The translations under genes and the position numbers were made by a program. From positions 62,001-126,000 of the forward strand of contig CANQPM010000005.1 in assembly GCA_947625775.1 (NCBI GenBank): a DNA stretch of 64,000 bases. Direction: 5' to 3'. Source of the DNA: an uncultured Lachnospiraceae bacterium. Lineage in GTDB: Bacteria > Bacillota > Clostridia > Lachnospirales > Lachnospiraceae. The notes beneath the pieces are model-generated. The model ran no database searches and was not told the DNA's origin. It saw only the letters and a list, made by a program, of their open reading frames with translations. Positions within the stretch are counted from its first letter, which is position 1. Each line of letters opens with the position of its first letter. Below, piece by piece: positions 51,673 through 61,185 of the stretch.

Positions 51673-53376
51673 ATGAGAGTTAATTACAATATTTCATCAA
51701 TTATAGCAAAGAATGCGCTGGGAAACAATGACAGCAGACTGTCACTGTCAACGCAAAAGCTTTCAAGTGGTTATAAGATTAACAGCGCAAAGGAAAACGC
51801 GGCGGGGCTTGCAATTGCCCGCAAAATGCGCGCGCAGATTAACAGCTTAAAGAGGGCAAACGATAACGCAAACGACGGGCTTTCCGTAGTAAGCATAGCG
51901 GACGGCGCTATGTCGGAAATGCATGATATTCTGCAGAGAATGAATGAGCTTGCAATTCAGTCGGCAAACGGCGTAAATTCCAATTCAGACAGGGATCAGA
52001 TTCAGAAGGAGATCGACCAGCTTGTTACGGAAATCGACAGAATAGCGGAAACCACCCAATACAACGCGCAGAATCTGCTTGACGGCACCTTTGCGTACAA
52101 AGGATATACAAATTCAGAAAATGTACGGATTAAATCATATTCAGACGGGGTTAAGAGCGGCAATTATCTGATGGATTACCTTGAATATTCTCATTATGAC
52201 GAGGAGATAACTTATAAGAGCGGCGGCGATACTGTACATAAGGAGAGATACGGGGTAGACAATATAGATGATGTCAAGGACTGGCTTATCACGGAGAGCG
52301 AGGCCGAGACTGGCGCATACGGCGATGATGTTGAGGGATTTCCTGATGATGTGAGGGTGTCAATAGACGGAGATGACCTTGTGTTTACGGCAAGCGGCGA
52401 TTTTGAGGTTAAGACGACCCTGAATAAGGCATCACAAGATCAGGTGGATAAATATCAAAAAAGCGGATTGAATACCACAGTATCTGATCAGACATATGTT
52501 GAAACAGCACGGTATAAGGATATAGTTTGCACTGTTACAGTAAACGGTGTGTTGACGACGGTTACAATTAGCGATATAAGCATAGCTAATGAATATAATA
52601 TGGATTTAAACGGAGAACCCACAAATCCTATTAATGAAAACGTTGTCCGTGCAGGAAACGGCAATGCAAGCTTTAACAGCCTGAAAGAAGGATTGGGTGA
52701 TTTAATTCCTAAGGATGCAAATATAACGGATGTAACGTATGCAGATGGGAAGTTTACTATTACTACAGATTCCCCTGATAAAAATCCAATTGTATTGGAT
52801 GCCAATGGAAATGACTTGCAAGTTTATGAATATTCAACCACGAAGGCAACTAAAACAGCTTATACGATAGGCAAAAAAACAGAACCTAATGGTACTGGCG
52901 GACTTGTTTATGCGGATGGCAGCGGAGAGGTTAAAAAAGAGGATGTTCAAAAAAGCTGCATCCAATTCGACCTCAAAGGCACAGGAGCTATGAGAATTCA
53001 GGTAGGCGCAAACCAAGGTCAGGTAATCGCCGTAGAGCTCCCCGCTTTAAGCGCAGTGCATCTTGGGATAGACGGATTTGACGTCAGCACGGAGAATACG
53101 GCTACGGAGGCTATTGATATAGTAAGCAAGGCAATCAACCAGCTTTCAGGAGTGCGCGCAAAGATTGGCGCATATGCAAACCGCCTGGAGCACACGATAG
53201 CAAACCTTGACACTACGGAGGAAGATATGACAGAGGCATATTCACGCATAATGGATGTCGATATGGCTACTGAGATGACAGAGTACACGACCAGCCAGGT
53301 ATTGTCCCAGGCTTCCAACGCAATGCTTGCGCAGGCAAATGAGAGGCCTCAGCAGGTGTTACAGTTATTACAGTAA
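51673..53376 (+). CDS. Flagellin
   Basis: A 567-residue flagellin. The D0/D1 N-terminus is typical (RVNYNISSIIAKNALGNNDS, STQKLSSGYKINSAKENAAG, NDGLSVVSIADGAMSEM) and so is the C-terminus (RAKIGAYANRLEHTIANLDT, then TEEDMTEAYSRIMDVDMATE and ending QVLQLLQ). The central ~300 residues (about 142-440) form a variable surface domain. The protein lacks a signal peptide, as expected for type III export through the filament. Start behind TTTGGAGG. It is followed after about 30 bases by fliS, its chaperone. Confidence 0.97.
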   Translation: MRVNYNISSIIAKNALGNNDSRLSLSTQKLSSGYKINSAKENAAGLAIARKMRAQINSLKRANDNANDGLSVVSIADGAMSEMHDILQRMNELAIQSANGVNSNSDRDQIQKEIDQLVTEIDRIAETTQYNAQNLLDGTFAYKGYTNSENVRIKSYSDGVKSGNYLMDYLEYSHYDEEITYKSGGDTVHKERYGVDNIDDVKDWLITESEAETGAYGDDVEGFPDDVRVSIDGDDLVFTASGDFEVKTTLNKASQDQVDKYQKSGLNTTVSDQTYVETARYKDIVCTVTVNGVLTTVTISDISIANEYNMDLNGEPTNPINENVVRAGNGNASFNSLKEGLGDLIPKDANITDVTYADGKFTITTDSPDKNPIVLDANGNDLQVYEYSTTKATKTAYTIGKKTEPNGTGGLVYADGSGEVKKEDVQKSCIQFDLKGTGAMRIQVGANQGQVIAVELPALSAVHLGIDGFDVSTENTATEAIDIVSKAINQLSGVRAKIGAYANRLEHTIANLDTTEEDMTEAYSRIMDVDMATEMTEYTTSQVLSQASNAMLAQANERPQQVLQLLQ

Positions 53377-53407
53377 TAAGCTTGCCGTATGAAAGGTTGT
53401 GCGTATA

Positions 53408-53884
53408 ATGACAAGTGAAAAAAAGCAGATATTTACAAGGCGCGTCACGCAGGCAAACCGCACTCAGCTTGCGGTAGTGGTATATGATATTTTTCTGGAA
53501 TATATAAGCGACGCGCTGAATGCTCACAATGAGGGCGATGCGGAGGAATTTGCGCTTAGCATGCAGATGGCTATGGAGTGCATCTATGAGATGCGCTCCG
53601 CCCTTGACTTTAAGTATGCTCCCGCAAAAAATCTATTTGCAATATACAACTATGCGGAGCGCGAGCTTGCAGGCAATTTATTCAAAAACAGGACAGACAA
53701 CCTCGAGGAGCTGAAAAAAATGTTCACAAGCCTGCGCGACGCATACGATGCTATAAGCAAGAATGACACATCTGAACCGCTTATGGATAATATTCAGGAC
53801 ATATATGCGGGCTTTACCTATGGCAAAACAGATGTAAACGAAAATCTTATAAATTATGACGCAGAAAGAGGCTTCCGCGTATAG
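53408..53884 (+). CDS. fliS: Flagellar export chaperone FliS
   Basis: A 158-residue helical protein that binds the C-terminus of newly made flagellin and prevents premature polymerisation. It starts MTSEKKQIFTRRVTQANRTQ; LAVVVYDIFLEYISDALNAH, ALDFKYAPAKNLFAIYNYAE and the C-terminal helices match FliS, although it is somewhat longer than the usual 125-135 residues. The assignment is supported by the flagellin gene directly upstream. Its 3' end overlaps the convergent DUF2508 gene by 38 bases. Confidence 0.85.
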   Translation: MTSEKKQIFTRRVTQANRTQLAVVVYDIFLEYISDALNAHNEGDAEEFALSMQMAMECIYEMRSALDFKYAPAKNLFAIYNYAERELAGNLFKNRTDNLEELKKMFTSLRDAYDAISKNDTSEPLMDNIQDIYAGFTYGKTDVNENLINYDAERGFRV

Positions 53885-54257
53885 GAAAAAAAGGACGTTT
53901 TTCACCGAAAAACTGAGGTTTTTCCCTGTACACGGGGCTTTCCTCGTTTTCGGCGCGCTTATTCTGCAGGAGAGCCTTATCCTCCTCCAAGCCCGTATCC
54001 TGCATAAGCTCAGCCTGCTGCAGCAGGAAACGGTAGCGTTTCAGCGCCGAATTAACCTCGTAGATATAACAGTCTATGAGGTCAGGATCTGTCACATTGT
54101 CAAAGCCGCTGTAAGCCGTTTCAAGGGCATATTGCGTCTTTTCAATATCAGCCAGAAGCATATCGCGCGGACTAAGCAGTGCCTTGTTTGCCTTATCAGG
54201 GGTATTGCTGGACGAACAGGGTTTTAAAAATCTCTTTAGACTGAAATATGTTTTCAT
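53847..54257 (-). CDS. DUF2508 (YaaL-like) family protein
   Basis: A 136-residue protein starting MKTYFSLKRFLKPCSSS behind GAAAGGA; an upstream in-frame ATG lacks a ribosome site. The family core is clear: LLADIEKTQYALETAYSGFD, then VTDPDLIDCYIYEVNSALKR, YRFLLQQAE. The family is widespread in Firmicutes, often near recR, and has no established function. Here it stands alone and convergent to fliS, with a basic tail of about 40 residues (EKPQFFGEKRPFFPIRG) beyond the family core. Confidence 0.85.
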   Translation of the reverse strand: MKTYFSLKRFLKPCSSSNTPDKANKALLSPRDMLLADIEKTQYALETAYSGFDNVTDPDLIDCYIYEVNSALKRYRFLLQQAELMQDTGLEEDKALLQNKRAENEESPVYREKPQFFGEKRPFFPIRGSLFLRHNL

Positions 54258-54586
54258 AGGGCTGTCCTTTCTCGGGTTAATAACCTGAAATTTATCCATT
54301 TGAAATATTATAGGCGGACAAATTAATATTTATTCGCAAAATAATTCACAAATATTACCCCTATGCCAAATATTTCAATTGGTAATTTTTAACAAATAAA
54401 ATTTTTTTGTTCTAATTTTTACATTTCGAGTGGACAATATTTTTTTTTCTGCTATAATCAAAAAATGTCAAGGGCAAAAAGCTTTAATATAAGTCACAAT
54501 CTATTTTAGTCTACCGCTTTTGATTCAAGTCGGTATCCGACGATTTTTCGAAAAATTACCAAATTTATATGAAGGGCAGGTGAGAT
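54258..54586 (+). other. Intergenic region upstream of the tad operon
   Basis: About 330 AT-rich bases. It holds the promoter TGGACA (54431-54436), 16 bases, TATAAT (54453-54458), then about 130 bases of leader with a small hairpin GTCGG/CCGAC (54529-54541) followed by GATTTTTC, a possible attenuator. I see no cyclic-di-GMP riboswitch blocks. Confidence 0.5.
54431..54458 (+). promoter_or_regulatory. Promoter of the tad pilus operon
   Basis: TGGACA and TATAAT separated by 16 bases. It is the only good sigma-A-type promoter before the operon. Confidence 0.6.
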
Positions 54587-55084
54587 ATGGTTATTCTCAT
54601 AGGCGTGTTAATTTATGCCGTTTATACGGATATGCGCCATTATAAAATTTCAAATTTATGTATTATGGCAGGCATGATATCGGGACTGATTATGACGTTC
54701 GTGTCATATTCATTTGCGGGCGCGGCGTCGGCAGTTATACAGGCAGCTGCAATATTTGCGGTATTTTATCCGTTTTATTTATTGGGAGGATTGGGCGCTG
54801 GAGACATAAAGCTGTTTATGGCGCTGGGATGTTTTCTGCAGAGGGAAAGGCTTATCGGCTGTCTGCTTACAGCCCTGCTTATAGCGGGCGCGGCATCGGC
54901 GGTAAAAATGCTTATATTTGAGGAGAGCAGGCAGCGGCTTTACTACCTTGGCAGGTATATCAGAAAAGCTGCATTTACGGGGGTTTTTGATGAATATGAG
55001 ACAGACCTTGCGCAGAAAAGGAGCGTAATACGGTTGTCCTTGCCTGTTTTGATAAGCGTTATATTAAACTGTGCGGCGGGCTAG
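54587..55084 (+). CDS. Prepilin peptidase (A24 family, TadV/CpaA-like), 1
   Basis: A 165-residue aspartic peptidase that should cleave Flp prepilins and TadE-like pseudopilins at the inner membrane. It has about five hydrophobic segments. The two active-site aspartates are in YTDMRHYKISN and GGLGAGDIKLFMALG, both of canonical type. It lacks the N-methyltransferase domain of PilD, as is usual for TadV. Start behind GGCAGGTGAG. First gene of the tad operon; a second A24 protein is encoded at 62260. Confidence 0.93.
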   Translation: MVILIGVLIYAVYTDMRHYKISNLCIMAGMISGLIMTFVSYSFAGAASAVIQAAAIFAVFYPFYLLGGLGAGDIKLFMALGCFLQRERLIGCLLTALLIAGAASAVKMLIFEESRQRLYYLGRYIRKAAFTGVFDEYETDLAQKRSVIRLSLPVLISVILNCAAG

Positions 55085-55110
55085 GCAAAGAAGAAGGGAG
55101 GCATAGAAAA

Positions 55111-56115
55111 ATGAAGGAAAGGCAGCTGGCAATCTGCGACAAAGATGAGCTTTACCTTGAAAGGTTCCAGACATACCTTTTAAAAAAGCGTCTGGCGGGA
55201 TTTGAAATTCTCGCGTTCAGCACAGTCAGGCAGGCTGTGGCGGCAAGCCGTGAGGAGGGCTTTGAGATACTCCTTGTGGGTGAAAATACATATGACACAG
55301 ATGTCATAAATGTAAAAGCGGTCAAGACCTTTATATTGAAGGAAAACGGGCTTAGTGGAATTAAAGGCTATACATTTATCTCAAAATACCAGTCGATGGA
55401 GGCTGTGATAGGACAGGTTCTTGAGGAGCTTGCAATTGATGAGGGGTGCGGCTGCGCTGCAATTGGCAGCGGCGTAAAGGCAAGGCTTACGGGCTTTTAT
55501 TCTCCTGACAGGCATGCGGGACAGAGCATAGCGGCGCTGTGCGCGGCCGAGCTTTTGGCAGATGCGGGAAAAAAGGTTTTGTACATTAGCCTGTCGCCGT
55601 TTTCGGGCTTTGAGGAGCTTTTTGGGACGAAATATGAAGCTGATTTAACGGACTTGGTGTATTTTGCATTGAAGCACCCAGATAAGCTTTTTTATAAGCT
55701 TGAGGCAGTAAAGCGCACAGCGGGCGGGGCTGATTATATTCCGCCAGCGCTTGATTATGCGGATTTGCTTGATATAAGCGAAAGGGAGTGGCAGGACATT
55801 TTGGAGGCGCTTATGCTTGAAGGTGAATATACGGATATAGTGCTTGACCTGACAGAGTGCTGCCGAGGCTTTTACCATATGCTCGACAGGAGCGATAAGC
55901 TGTATATTTTAAGCGATACGCAGGGGGAGCGTTCAAAGGCGGTTTTGAATCAGTTTCAAAATCTTCTGCTGTCCAAGGAGTATGGAAGAATAATTGAAAA
56001 GTGCAGGGTATTTAACCTTTGCGGCGGCTGGGAGGGCTGTGCGTCTGACATAGGCGCGATGGCGATTACAGGCTTGGGAGAATATATGAAGGGTGTAATG
56101 CGTGATGATGAATGA
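55111..56115 (+). CDS. TadZ/CpaE-like pilus localisation ATPase (degenerate)
   Basis: A 334-residue protein. Residues ~1-110 resemble an atypical receiver domain (QLAICDKDELYLERFQTYLL; FEILLVGENTYDTDVI). Residues ~125-334 are a ParA/MinD-like domain (RHAGQSIAALCAAELLADAG; VLYISLSPFSGFEELFG; DIVLDLTECCRG). The P-loop place reads SPDRHAGQS instead of KGGxGKT, so ATP binding may be lost. TadZ positions the pilus apparatus. Start behind AAGAAGGGAGG. Its end overlaps cpaF by 11 bases. Confidence 0.8.
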   Translation: MKERQLAICDKDELYLERFQTYLLKKRLAGFEILAFSTVRQAVAASREEGFEILLVGENTYDTDVINVKAVKTFILKENGLSGIKGYTFISKYQSMEAVIGQVLEELAIDEGCGCAAIGSGVKARLTGFYSPDRHAGQSIAALCAAELLADAGKKVLYISLSPFSGFEELFGTKYEADLTDLVYFALKHPDKLFYKLEAVKRTAGGADYIPPALDYADLLDISEREWQDILEALMLEGEYTDIVLDLTECCRGFYHMLDRSDKLYILSDTQGERSKAVLNQFQNLLLSKEYGRIIEKCRVFNLCGGWEGCASDIGAMAITGLGEYMKGVMRDDE

Positions 56116-57328
56116 CAATAAATATGAGCAGTGCCGACACGAGATAAATGCGCGGCTTAGGGAAAAAATTGATCTGTCGCGCGAGATTTCAGACACGGAA
56201 ATCCATGACATGATTGATGACCTTGTTTCAAGCCTTGGCAGGAGTTATGCGCTGTCAATGGAGCAGCGGAATGAGCTCGGAACAAGCATATTTCATTCAT
56301 TGAGAAAGATGGACATACTGCAGGAGCTTATAGATGACGATGACGTCACGGAGATAATGGTAAATGGCACGGAAGGGATTTTTATTGAAAAGTCGGGAAG
56401 GCTTTTCAGATGGGACAAAAGCTTTGAATCAAAGGAAAAGCTGGAGGACATTATACAGCAGATTGTGGCAAAGTGCAACAGGGCGGTAAACGAGGCTTCG
56501 CCGATAGCGGATGCGCGGCTGGAGAACGGCGCGCGCGTTAATATCGTGCTTTCGCCTGTGGCGCTGAACGGGCCTGTAATAACTATCAGGCGCTTTCCGA
56601 GCCAGCCTATTTCGATGGAGGATTTGCTTAGATTTGAATCTATTACGCAGGAGGCGGCAGACGATTTGCAAAGGCTTGTCGTGGCAGGGTACAACATCTT
56701 AATCAGCGGCGGCACAGGCTCTGGAAAGACGACGTTTTTAAATGTAATGTCAGGTTTTATTCCCAAGAGCGAGCGTATCATTACGATTGAGGACTCCGCG
56801 GAGCTGCAGCTGCAGGACACGCCTAATCTGGTGCGGCTTGAGACAAGAAGCTCAAGCGAGGAGGGCGTGAGGGAGATAAGCATCAGGGATTTGATAAAAG
56901 CGTCGCTAAGAATGAGGCCAGACAGAATTGTCGTGGGCGAGGTTAGGGGCGGCGAGGCAATAGATATGCTTCAGGCGCTTAACACAGGGCATGACGGCTC
57001 GCTCAGCACGGCGCACGCAAATTCAGCCCGCGATTTACTTAGCAGGCTTGAGACGATGGCGCTTATGGGAATGGAGCTGCCGCTTGCCGCAATCCGAAGG
57101 CAGATATCCTCGGGAGTGGACATAATCGTGCATTTGGGGAGGCTGCGCGACAAATCGCGAAGGGTGCTGGAGATTGTAGAGATATTAGGATATGAGGAGG
57201 GTGAGATAGTGACTAAGCCAATATATAAGTTTACTGAAACAGGGGAAGAAAACGGCAGAGTTTTAGGAGAGCTGTCGCGTGTGGGCGAGCTTACGCATAC
57301 GGATAAGCTTAAAATGTCAAAGCATTAA
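56105..57328 (+). CDS. CpaF/TadA-type secretion ATPase
   Basis: A 407-residue hexameric ATPase that drives assembly of Flp pili from the cytosolic face. N-terminal region with DDDVTEIMVNGTEGIFIEK; then SPIADARLENGARVNIVL; Walker A ISGGTGSGKTTFLNVMSG near residue 205; Asp box ITIEDSAELQL; Walker B region RPDRIVVGEVRGGEA; His box GHDGSLSTAHANS. Complete. The exact start among ATGs at 56105 and 56108 is open. It overlaps TadZ, implying translational coupling. Confidence 0.94.
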   Translation: MMNDNKYEQCRHEINARLREKIDLSREISDTEIHDMIDDLVSSLGRSYALSMEQRNELGTSIFHSLRKMDILQELIDDDDVTEIMVNGTEGIFIEKSGRLFRWDKSFESKEKLEDIIQQIVAKCNRAVNEASPIADARLENGARVNIVLSPVALNGPVITIRRFPSQPISMEDLLRFESITQEAADDLQRLVVAGYNILISGGTGSGKTTFLNVMSGFIPKSERIITIEDSAELQLQDTPNLVRLETRSSSEEGVREISIRDLIKASLRMRPDRIVVGEVRGGEAIDMLQALNTGHDGSLSTAHANSARDLLSRLETMALMGMELPLAAIRRQISSGVDIIVHLGRLRDKSRRVLEIVEILGYEEGEIVTKPIYKFTETGEENGRVLGELSRVGELTHTDKLKMSKH

Positions 57329-57354
57329 GATGGCCTAAGGCGTTAAAGGCTGTT

Positions 57355-58182
57355 ATGAAATTAATGCTAAGAAACAGGAGTAAAAAAATGAAGCACACAG
57401 AACACGTAAAAAGAATAGAAAACAGGAGCAGGCTGCCGCCTGCCGTAGATTACCAGAGCTATTCGCTCAGCAGCAGGGAAATGGCGGAGCATATTTTAGA
57501 ATGTGCGCTGTTTGTGATGCTTGTCAGCTGGCTGTTTTATGACAGCTGTGTCACTTTTGCCTTCGTGGTGCCGTATGCGGCGCTCACGCTGAAGAGAAAA
57601 AAGGAAAAGCTTTGCACAAGGCGGAGGAGACAGCTGGAAACGGAGTTTAAGGAAACGATACTTATTGTTTCGTCAAATATTCAGGCTGGGTACAGTATTG
57701 AGAATGCGTTTAAGGAGGCGCAGCAGGAAATAGCGGCATTGTTTGGCAAAGGCTCTTTGATGCTTGCAGAGTTAAGGCTTATGGTTAGGCGGCTTGACAA
57801 TAACGAACAGCTTGAGGATATTTTAAAGGATCTTGCAAAGCGGAGCGGCGCAGATGACATAAGGGATTTTGCTGATATTTTTCAGATTGCTAAGAGAAGT
57901 GGAGGAAACATGAGAGGAGTAATAGCTAATACAGCGTCGATTATCAGCGGCAAGCAGGAGGTAAGGCGGGAAATAGAAACGGTTGTAAGTGAGAAGAAGC
58001 TTGAACAGAAAATTATGCGGTACATTCCGTTTATAATTATGGTTTATATTTCGCTGACTTCTGAGCATTATTTTGAAGGGCTTTACCATAATATTCTCGG
58101 CTGGACAGTTATGACGGCAGGCTTGGCGGTATATTTTGCCGCCTGCTGCCTAGCCGACAAAATACTGGAAATAAACATATAA
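57355..58182 (+). CDS. TadB-like pilus assembly membrane protein
   Basis: A 275-residue type II secretion F-type platform protein. An N-terminal membrane segment pair lies at about residues 50-78, the T2SF domain at about 90-230 (ETEFKETILIVSSNIQAGYS, ENAFKEAQQEI, FADIFQIAKRSGGNMRGVI), then two C-terminal membrane segments (IPFIIMVYISL; WTVMTAGLAVYFAACCL). With TadC it forms the inner-membrane platform on which the ATPase acts. 26 bases after cpaF. Confidence 0.9.
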   Translation: MKLMLRNRSKKMKHTEHVKRIENRSRLPPAVDYQSYSLSSREMAEHILECALFVMLVSWLFYDSCVTFAFVVPYAALTLKRKKEKLCTRRRRQLETEFKETILIVSSNIQAGYSIENAFKEAQQEIAALFGKGSLMLAELRLMVRRLDNNEQLEDILKDLAKRSGADDIRDFADIFQIAKRSGGNMRGVIANTASIISGKQEVRREIETVVSEKKLEQKIMRYIPFIIMVYISLTSEHYFEGLYHNILGWTVMTAGLAVYFAACCLADKILEINI

Positions 58183-58203
58183 GGCTTGAAAAGGGGATTT
58201 GAT

Positions 58204-59520
58204 ATGAGTAAAGCTGATATGAGTGGAAAGCTGGCTGAAAAATTATACAGTGATAATGTAAGGAATGCCCTGTCGGTACTTAATCCGACGGGCGATATAA
58301 GGGAACGTCAGAAGGAGTATCTGGCAAGAAAGCTTTTGATCTGTGCCGCCGCTGTGCTTTTTGGACTGTTTTTATCCGCGGTTTTGTGGATAAAGGAGTA
58401 TTCAGACGCCAAAATTGTGGACAACAGATTATACAGAAATGCTTATGGAGATGGCTCAAAACAGGTAGAGCTCGTGGCGGAAAATGACGCGGAAACGCTT
58501 GCGCTGTCGCTTGAAATAGAGGAAAAGCAGTATGATAAAAATGAGCTGGACAGGCTTTTAGCTGAGTTTATTCCTATGCTTGAAAATGCTGTGCTTGGAG
58601 ATAACATAAGCCTTGATATGGTGCAGTATGATTTATGTCTTGCCGACAGCATTGAGGGTTATCCGTTTTTGGTCGAGTGGCGCACAGACGGAGAGTACAT
58701 AGACTATAACGGACAGCTGATTGCTGAAAATCTGGCTGTTCCCGCAGTCGTGGAGCTCACGGCTGTAATAAGCTGCGACTCATATGAGACAAGGCATACA
58801 ATGAGCTGCTATGTATATTCAAAAAAATCAGACGGCGATGCAGGTCATGAGCTTTTAAACCAGCTCGAGCAGACGGAGGCGGACAGCCGTGAGAATGAAT
58901 TTATGACATTACCGTCAGAAATTAACGGTTCAAGCTTAAATTGGAGCTTAAAGAAAAGCCATGGCAGTCTGATTGCGCTTGCAGTTACGCCGATTGTTGC
59001 GCTGCTTTTGTATTATGGCGCTGATAAGGACTTATATAAGCAGATAGAAGATAGAAAGCAGGAGCTGAGGCTTGATTACCCAGAGGTAGTGAGCTCGCTC
59101 GCGCTGCTTATCGGTGCGGGCATGACGCCAGTAAATGCATGGGTTAAGCTGGTTAAAGATTACACAGCCAAAAAACAGAAGATAGGCAAAAGCCGCTGTG
59201 TCTATGAGGAAATGCTTTTGACAGCGCATGAAATGCAAAACGGCGTATCCCATGTAAAGGCTTATGAGAATTTTGGATTGAGATGCCAGCTTACAAGCTA
59301 CAATAAGCTTGCCGCCTTAATGGCGCATAATATAACAAAGGGCTCGTCAAACCTCGCGCAGCTGTTAAGGGAGGAGGCGTCGGCCGCTTTTGAGGAAAGA
59401 AAGCATCTGGCGAGAGAGCTTGGAGAAAAAGCAGGCACAAAGCTGCTTGCGCCGATGATGATGCTTTTAGGCATGATTATGATAATAATAATAGTGCCTG
59501 CGTTTGTAAATTATTTTTAA
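58204..59520 (+). CDS. TadC-like pilus assembly membrane protein
   Basis: A 438-residue second platform protein. The start MSKADMSGKLAEK follows AAAAGGGGATT; an in-frame TTG 18 bases upstream is less likely. It has a membrane segment near residues 45-62, an extracytoplasmic insertion of about 190 residues that is unusual for the family, a second segment near 260-280, the T2SF domain (LDYPEVVSSLALLIGAGMTP; LAALMAHNITKGSSNLAQLL) and a hydrophobic end MMMLLGMIMIIIIVPAFV. The insertion may contact pilin or cell wall. 21 bases after tadB. Confidence 0.88.
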   Translation: MSKADMSGKLAEKLYSDNVRNALSVLNPTGDIRERQKEYLARKLLICAAAVLFGLFLSAVLWIKEYSDAKIVDNRLYRNAYGDGSKQVELVAENDAETLALSLEIEEKQYDKNELDRLLAEFIPMLENAVLGDNISLDMVQYDLCLADSIEGYPFLVEWRTDGEYIDYNGQLIAENLAVPAVVELTAVISCDSYETRHTMSCYVYSKKSDGDAGHELLNQLEQTEADSRENEFMTLPSEINGSSLNWSLKKSHGSLIALAVTPIVALLLYYGADKDLYKQIEDRKQELRLDYPEVVSSLALLIGAGMTPVNAWVKLVKDYTAKKQKIGKSRCVYEEMLLTAHEMQNGVSHVKAYENFGLRCQLTSYNKLAALMAHNITKGSSNLAQLLREEASAAFEERKHLARELGEKAGTKLLAPMMMLLGMIMIIIIVPAFVNYF

Positions 59521-59557
59521 CTAAAACTTTTTATAAAAATTGGAGGAGTATAAAATT

Positions 59558-59725
59558 ATGAGAAATTTAAGAGGCTTTATAAAAAATGAAGACGGAATGG
59601 GAACAGTGGAGGTTGTGCTTATTTTGGTGGTGCTCATTGCGCTGGTAGCATTATTTAAGGATGCAATTACAAGCGTATTAAATGATATATTAAAGACGAT
59701 TAAGACAAATGCAAAGAAGATTTGA
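59558..59725 (+). CDS. Flp-type (Flp1/type IVb) pilin
   Basis: A 55-residue major pilin candidate. It starts MRNLRGFIKNEDGMG behind TTGGAGGAG. The leader ends in G before MGTVEVVLILVVLIALVALF, giving a typical prepilin peptidase site with the conserved glutamate at position +5 of the mature protein. The mature pilin is about 41 residues, almost all hydrophobic, with a basic tail. It overlaps the next gene by 17 bases. Confidence 0.88.
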   Translation: MRNLRGFIKNEDGMGTVEVVLILVVLIALVALFKDAITSVLNDILKTIKTNAKKI

Positions 59726-61181
59726 CGATTGCAGAGGCGCATATCTTACGGTATATCTGTCGCTTGTGTTTGGCATAATCCTGTCGCTGCTTCTGGCTCT
59801 CATAGAGGGCGCGGCGGCAGGCGCCGCAAAGGCGCAGGCAGAGCTTGTCGCTGATTTGGGAATGGATTCGGTGTTTGCGGAATACCACAGAGAGCTTTTA
59901 GAGCAGTATGGATTATTCTTTATAGACAGCTCATACGGCACAAAAAGCGGCGGCGTGGGCAGAATTGAACAGCGGCTTGCCTATTATATGGACAAGAACT
60001 TAAATCCTGACAGAGAGCTTAACCTTATAAACGCGGCTACGCTTTTAAGGCTTGACAATCCGTATCTTGAAACAGAGGAGCTGTCATATGCAAGCGATGA
60101 AAACGGTGATGTATGGAAAGCGCAGGCCGTAAATTATATGAAGGCGGTATATGGAGGAGATATTATTTCGACTATAGAGCGCCACCTTGACACGGTAAAT
60201 GCAAATGAGCTTACCACAAGGGATATATCGGCAGAACTGGAGGAGCAGAAACAGAAATTTGACAAGCTTTTGTCTGATGAGGAGATAACGGAATACAGCG
60301 GTGAGGAGAGCGAGGAGGGTTATTCCTATGATAAGATTTCAGGCATTGCAGACTGCATTATAGGCAAAGGCATGCTTTTTCTGGCGCTGCCGCAGGGCAG
60401 TGAGCTGTCGGCAGTCTCGGTTGATAAAGGGCAGTATCTGTCCGCGCGCATGAAAAGCGGGCATGTCAATAAAGGGACAGGCTTGCGAGCTGGTGCGGAA
60501 AAGCCAGACAGCATAGTCGATGAGCTGATTTACAATGAGTATCTTACAAGAGCCTGCGGGAATTACAGAAATGTGAAAGACGGCAGCCTGCTCAATTATG
60601 AGCTTGAATATATTTTATGCGGAAATGACAGCGATATATCGAATTTAAGGGACTGCGCCGAAAGGCTTTTTGCGCTTAGGTCAGTGTCAAATGCGATTTA
60701 TCTGTTTCAGGACAGTGTCAAAAAAGCCGAAGTGGAGGCGATAGCCTTAATAATATGCACCCTGCTGACTGTGCCAGAGGCGGCAAAGGCGCTGTCGTAT
60801 ATAATACTTGTAATATGGGCGATGGTTGAAGCGCTTGACGACGTACAGACGCTGCTTGACGGAGGAAAAGTGCCTCTTTTAAAGAACAGCGGAAGCTGGG
60901 GAGTGGGGCTTACAGATGCGTTTGACATAAAGCTTTCGGGCGGCAGCAGGGAATCGGAGGGGCTTTCGTATGAGGATTATCTTAAGATTTTTCTGGCGCT
61001 TATGAATAAAAAGGATAAGACGCTCAGAAGCCTTGACATAGTTGAGATGGATATAAGGCAGACGGAGGGAAATGAGAGCTTTCGGATAGATAACTGCGCT
61101 GATTATATGCGTACAAGCTTTGGATTTGTTAATTCGTATGGGCATGAAGTGGTTTTTGATAAAGAGATGTGTTATGAATGA
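59709..61181 (+). CDS. DUF5702 (TadG-like) tad-locus protein
   Basis: A 490-residue protein with an N-terminal membrane anchor (YLTVYLSLVFGIILSLLLAL) of the TadE/TadG type directly after the short cytosolic part MQRRFDDCRGA, then an outside region with charged helices, and a hydrophobic segment near residues 355-375. DUF5702 proteins are typical of tad clusters of Clostridia. It probably anchors or initiates the pilus. No vWA MIDAS motif is seen, unlike classical TadG. It ends just before a 144-bp inverted-repeat element. Confidence 0.8.
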   Translation: MQRRFDDCRGAYLTVYLSLVFGIILSLLLALIEGAAAGAAKAQAELVADLGMDSVFAEYHRELLEQYGLFFIDSSYGTKSGGVGRIEQRLAYYMDKNLNPDRELNLINAATLLRLDNPYLETEELSYASDENGDVWKAQAVNYMKAVYGGDIISTIERHLDTVNANELTTRDISAELEEQKQKFDKLLSDEEITEYSGEESEEGYSYDKISGIADCIIGKGMLFLALPQGSELSAVSVDKGQYLSARMKSGHVNKGTGLRAGAEKPDSIVDELIYNEYLTRACGNYRNVKDGSLLNYELEYILCGNDSDISNLRDCAERLFALRSVSNAIYLFQDSVKKAEVEAIALIICTLLTVPEAAKALSYIILVIWAMVEALDDVQTLLDGGKVPLLKNSGSWGVGLTDAFDIKLSGGSRESEGLSYEDYLKIFLALMNKKDKTLRSLDIVEMDIRQTEGNESFRIDNCADYMRTSFGFVNSYGHEVVFDKEMCYE

Positions 61182-61185
61182 TTGA

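Noticed and set aside
55111-56115. Active ParA-type ATPase
   Set aside because: The fold resembles TadZ/CpaE, but the P-loop lysine signature is not visible, so I annotate it as degenerate.
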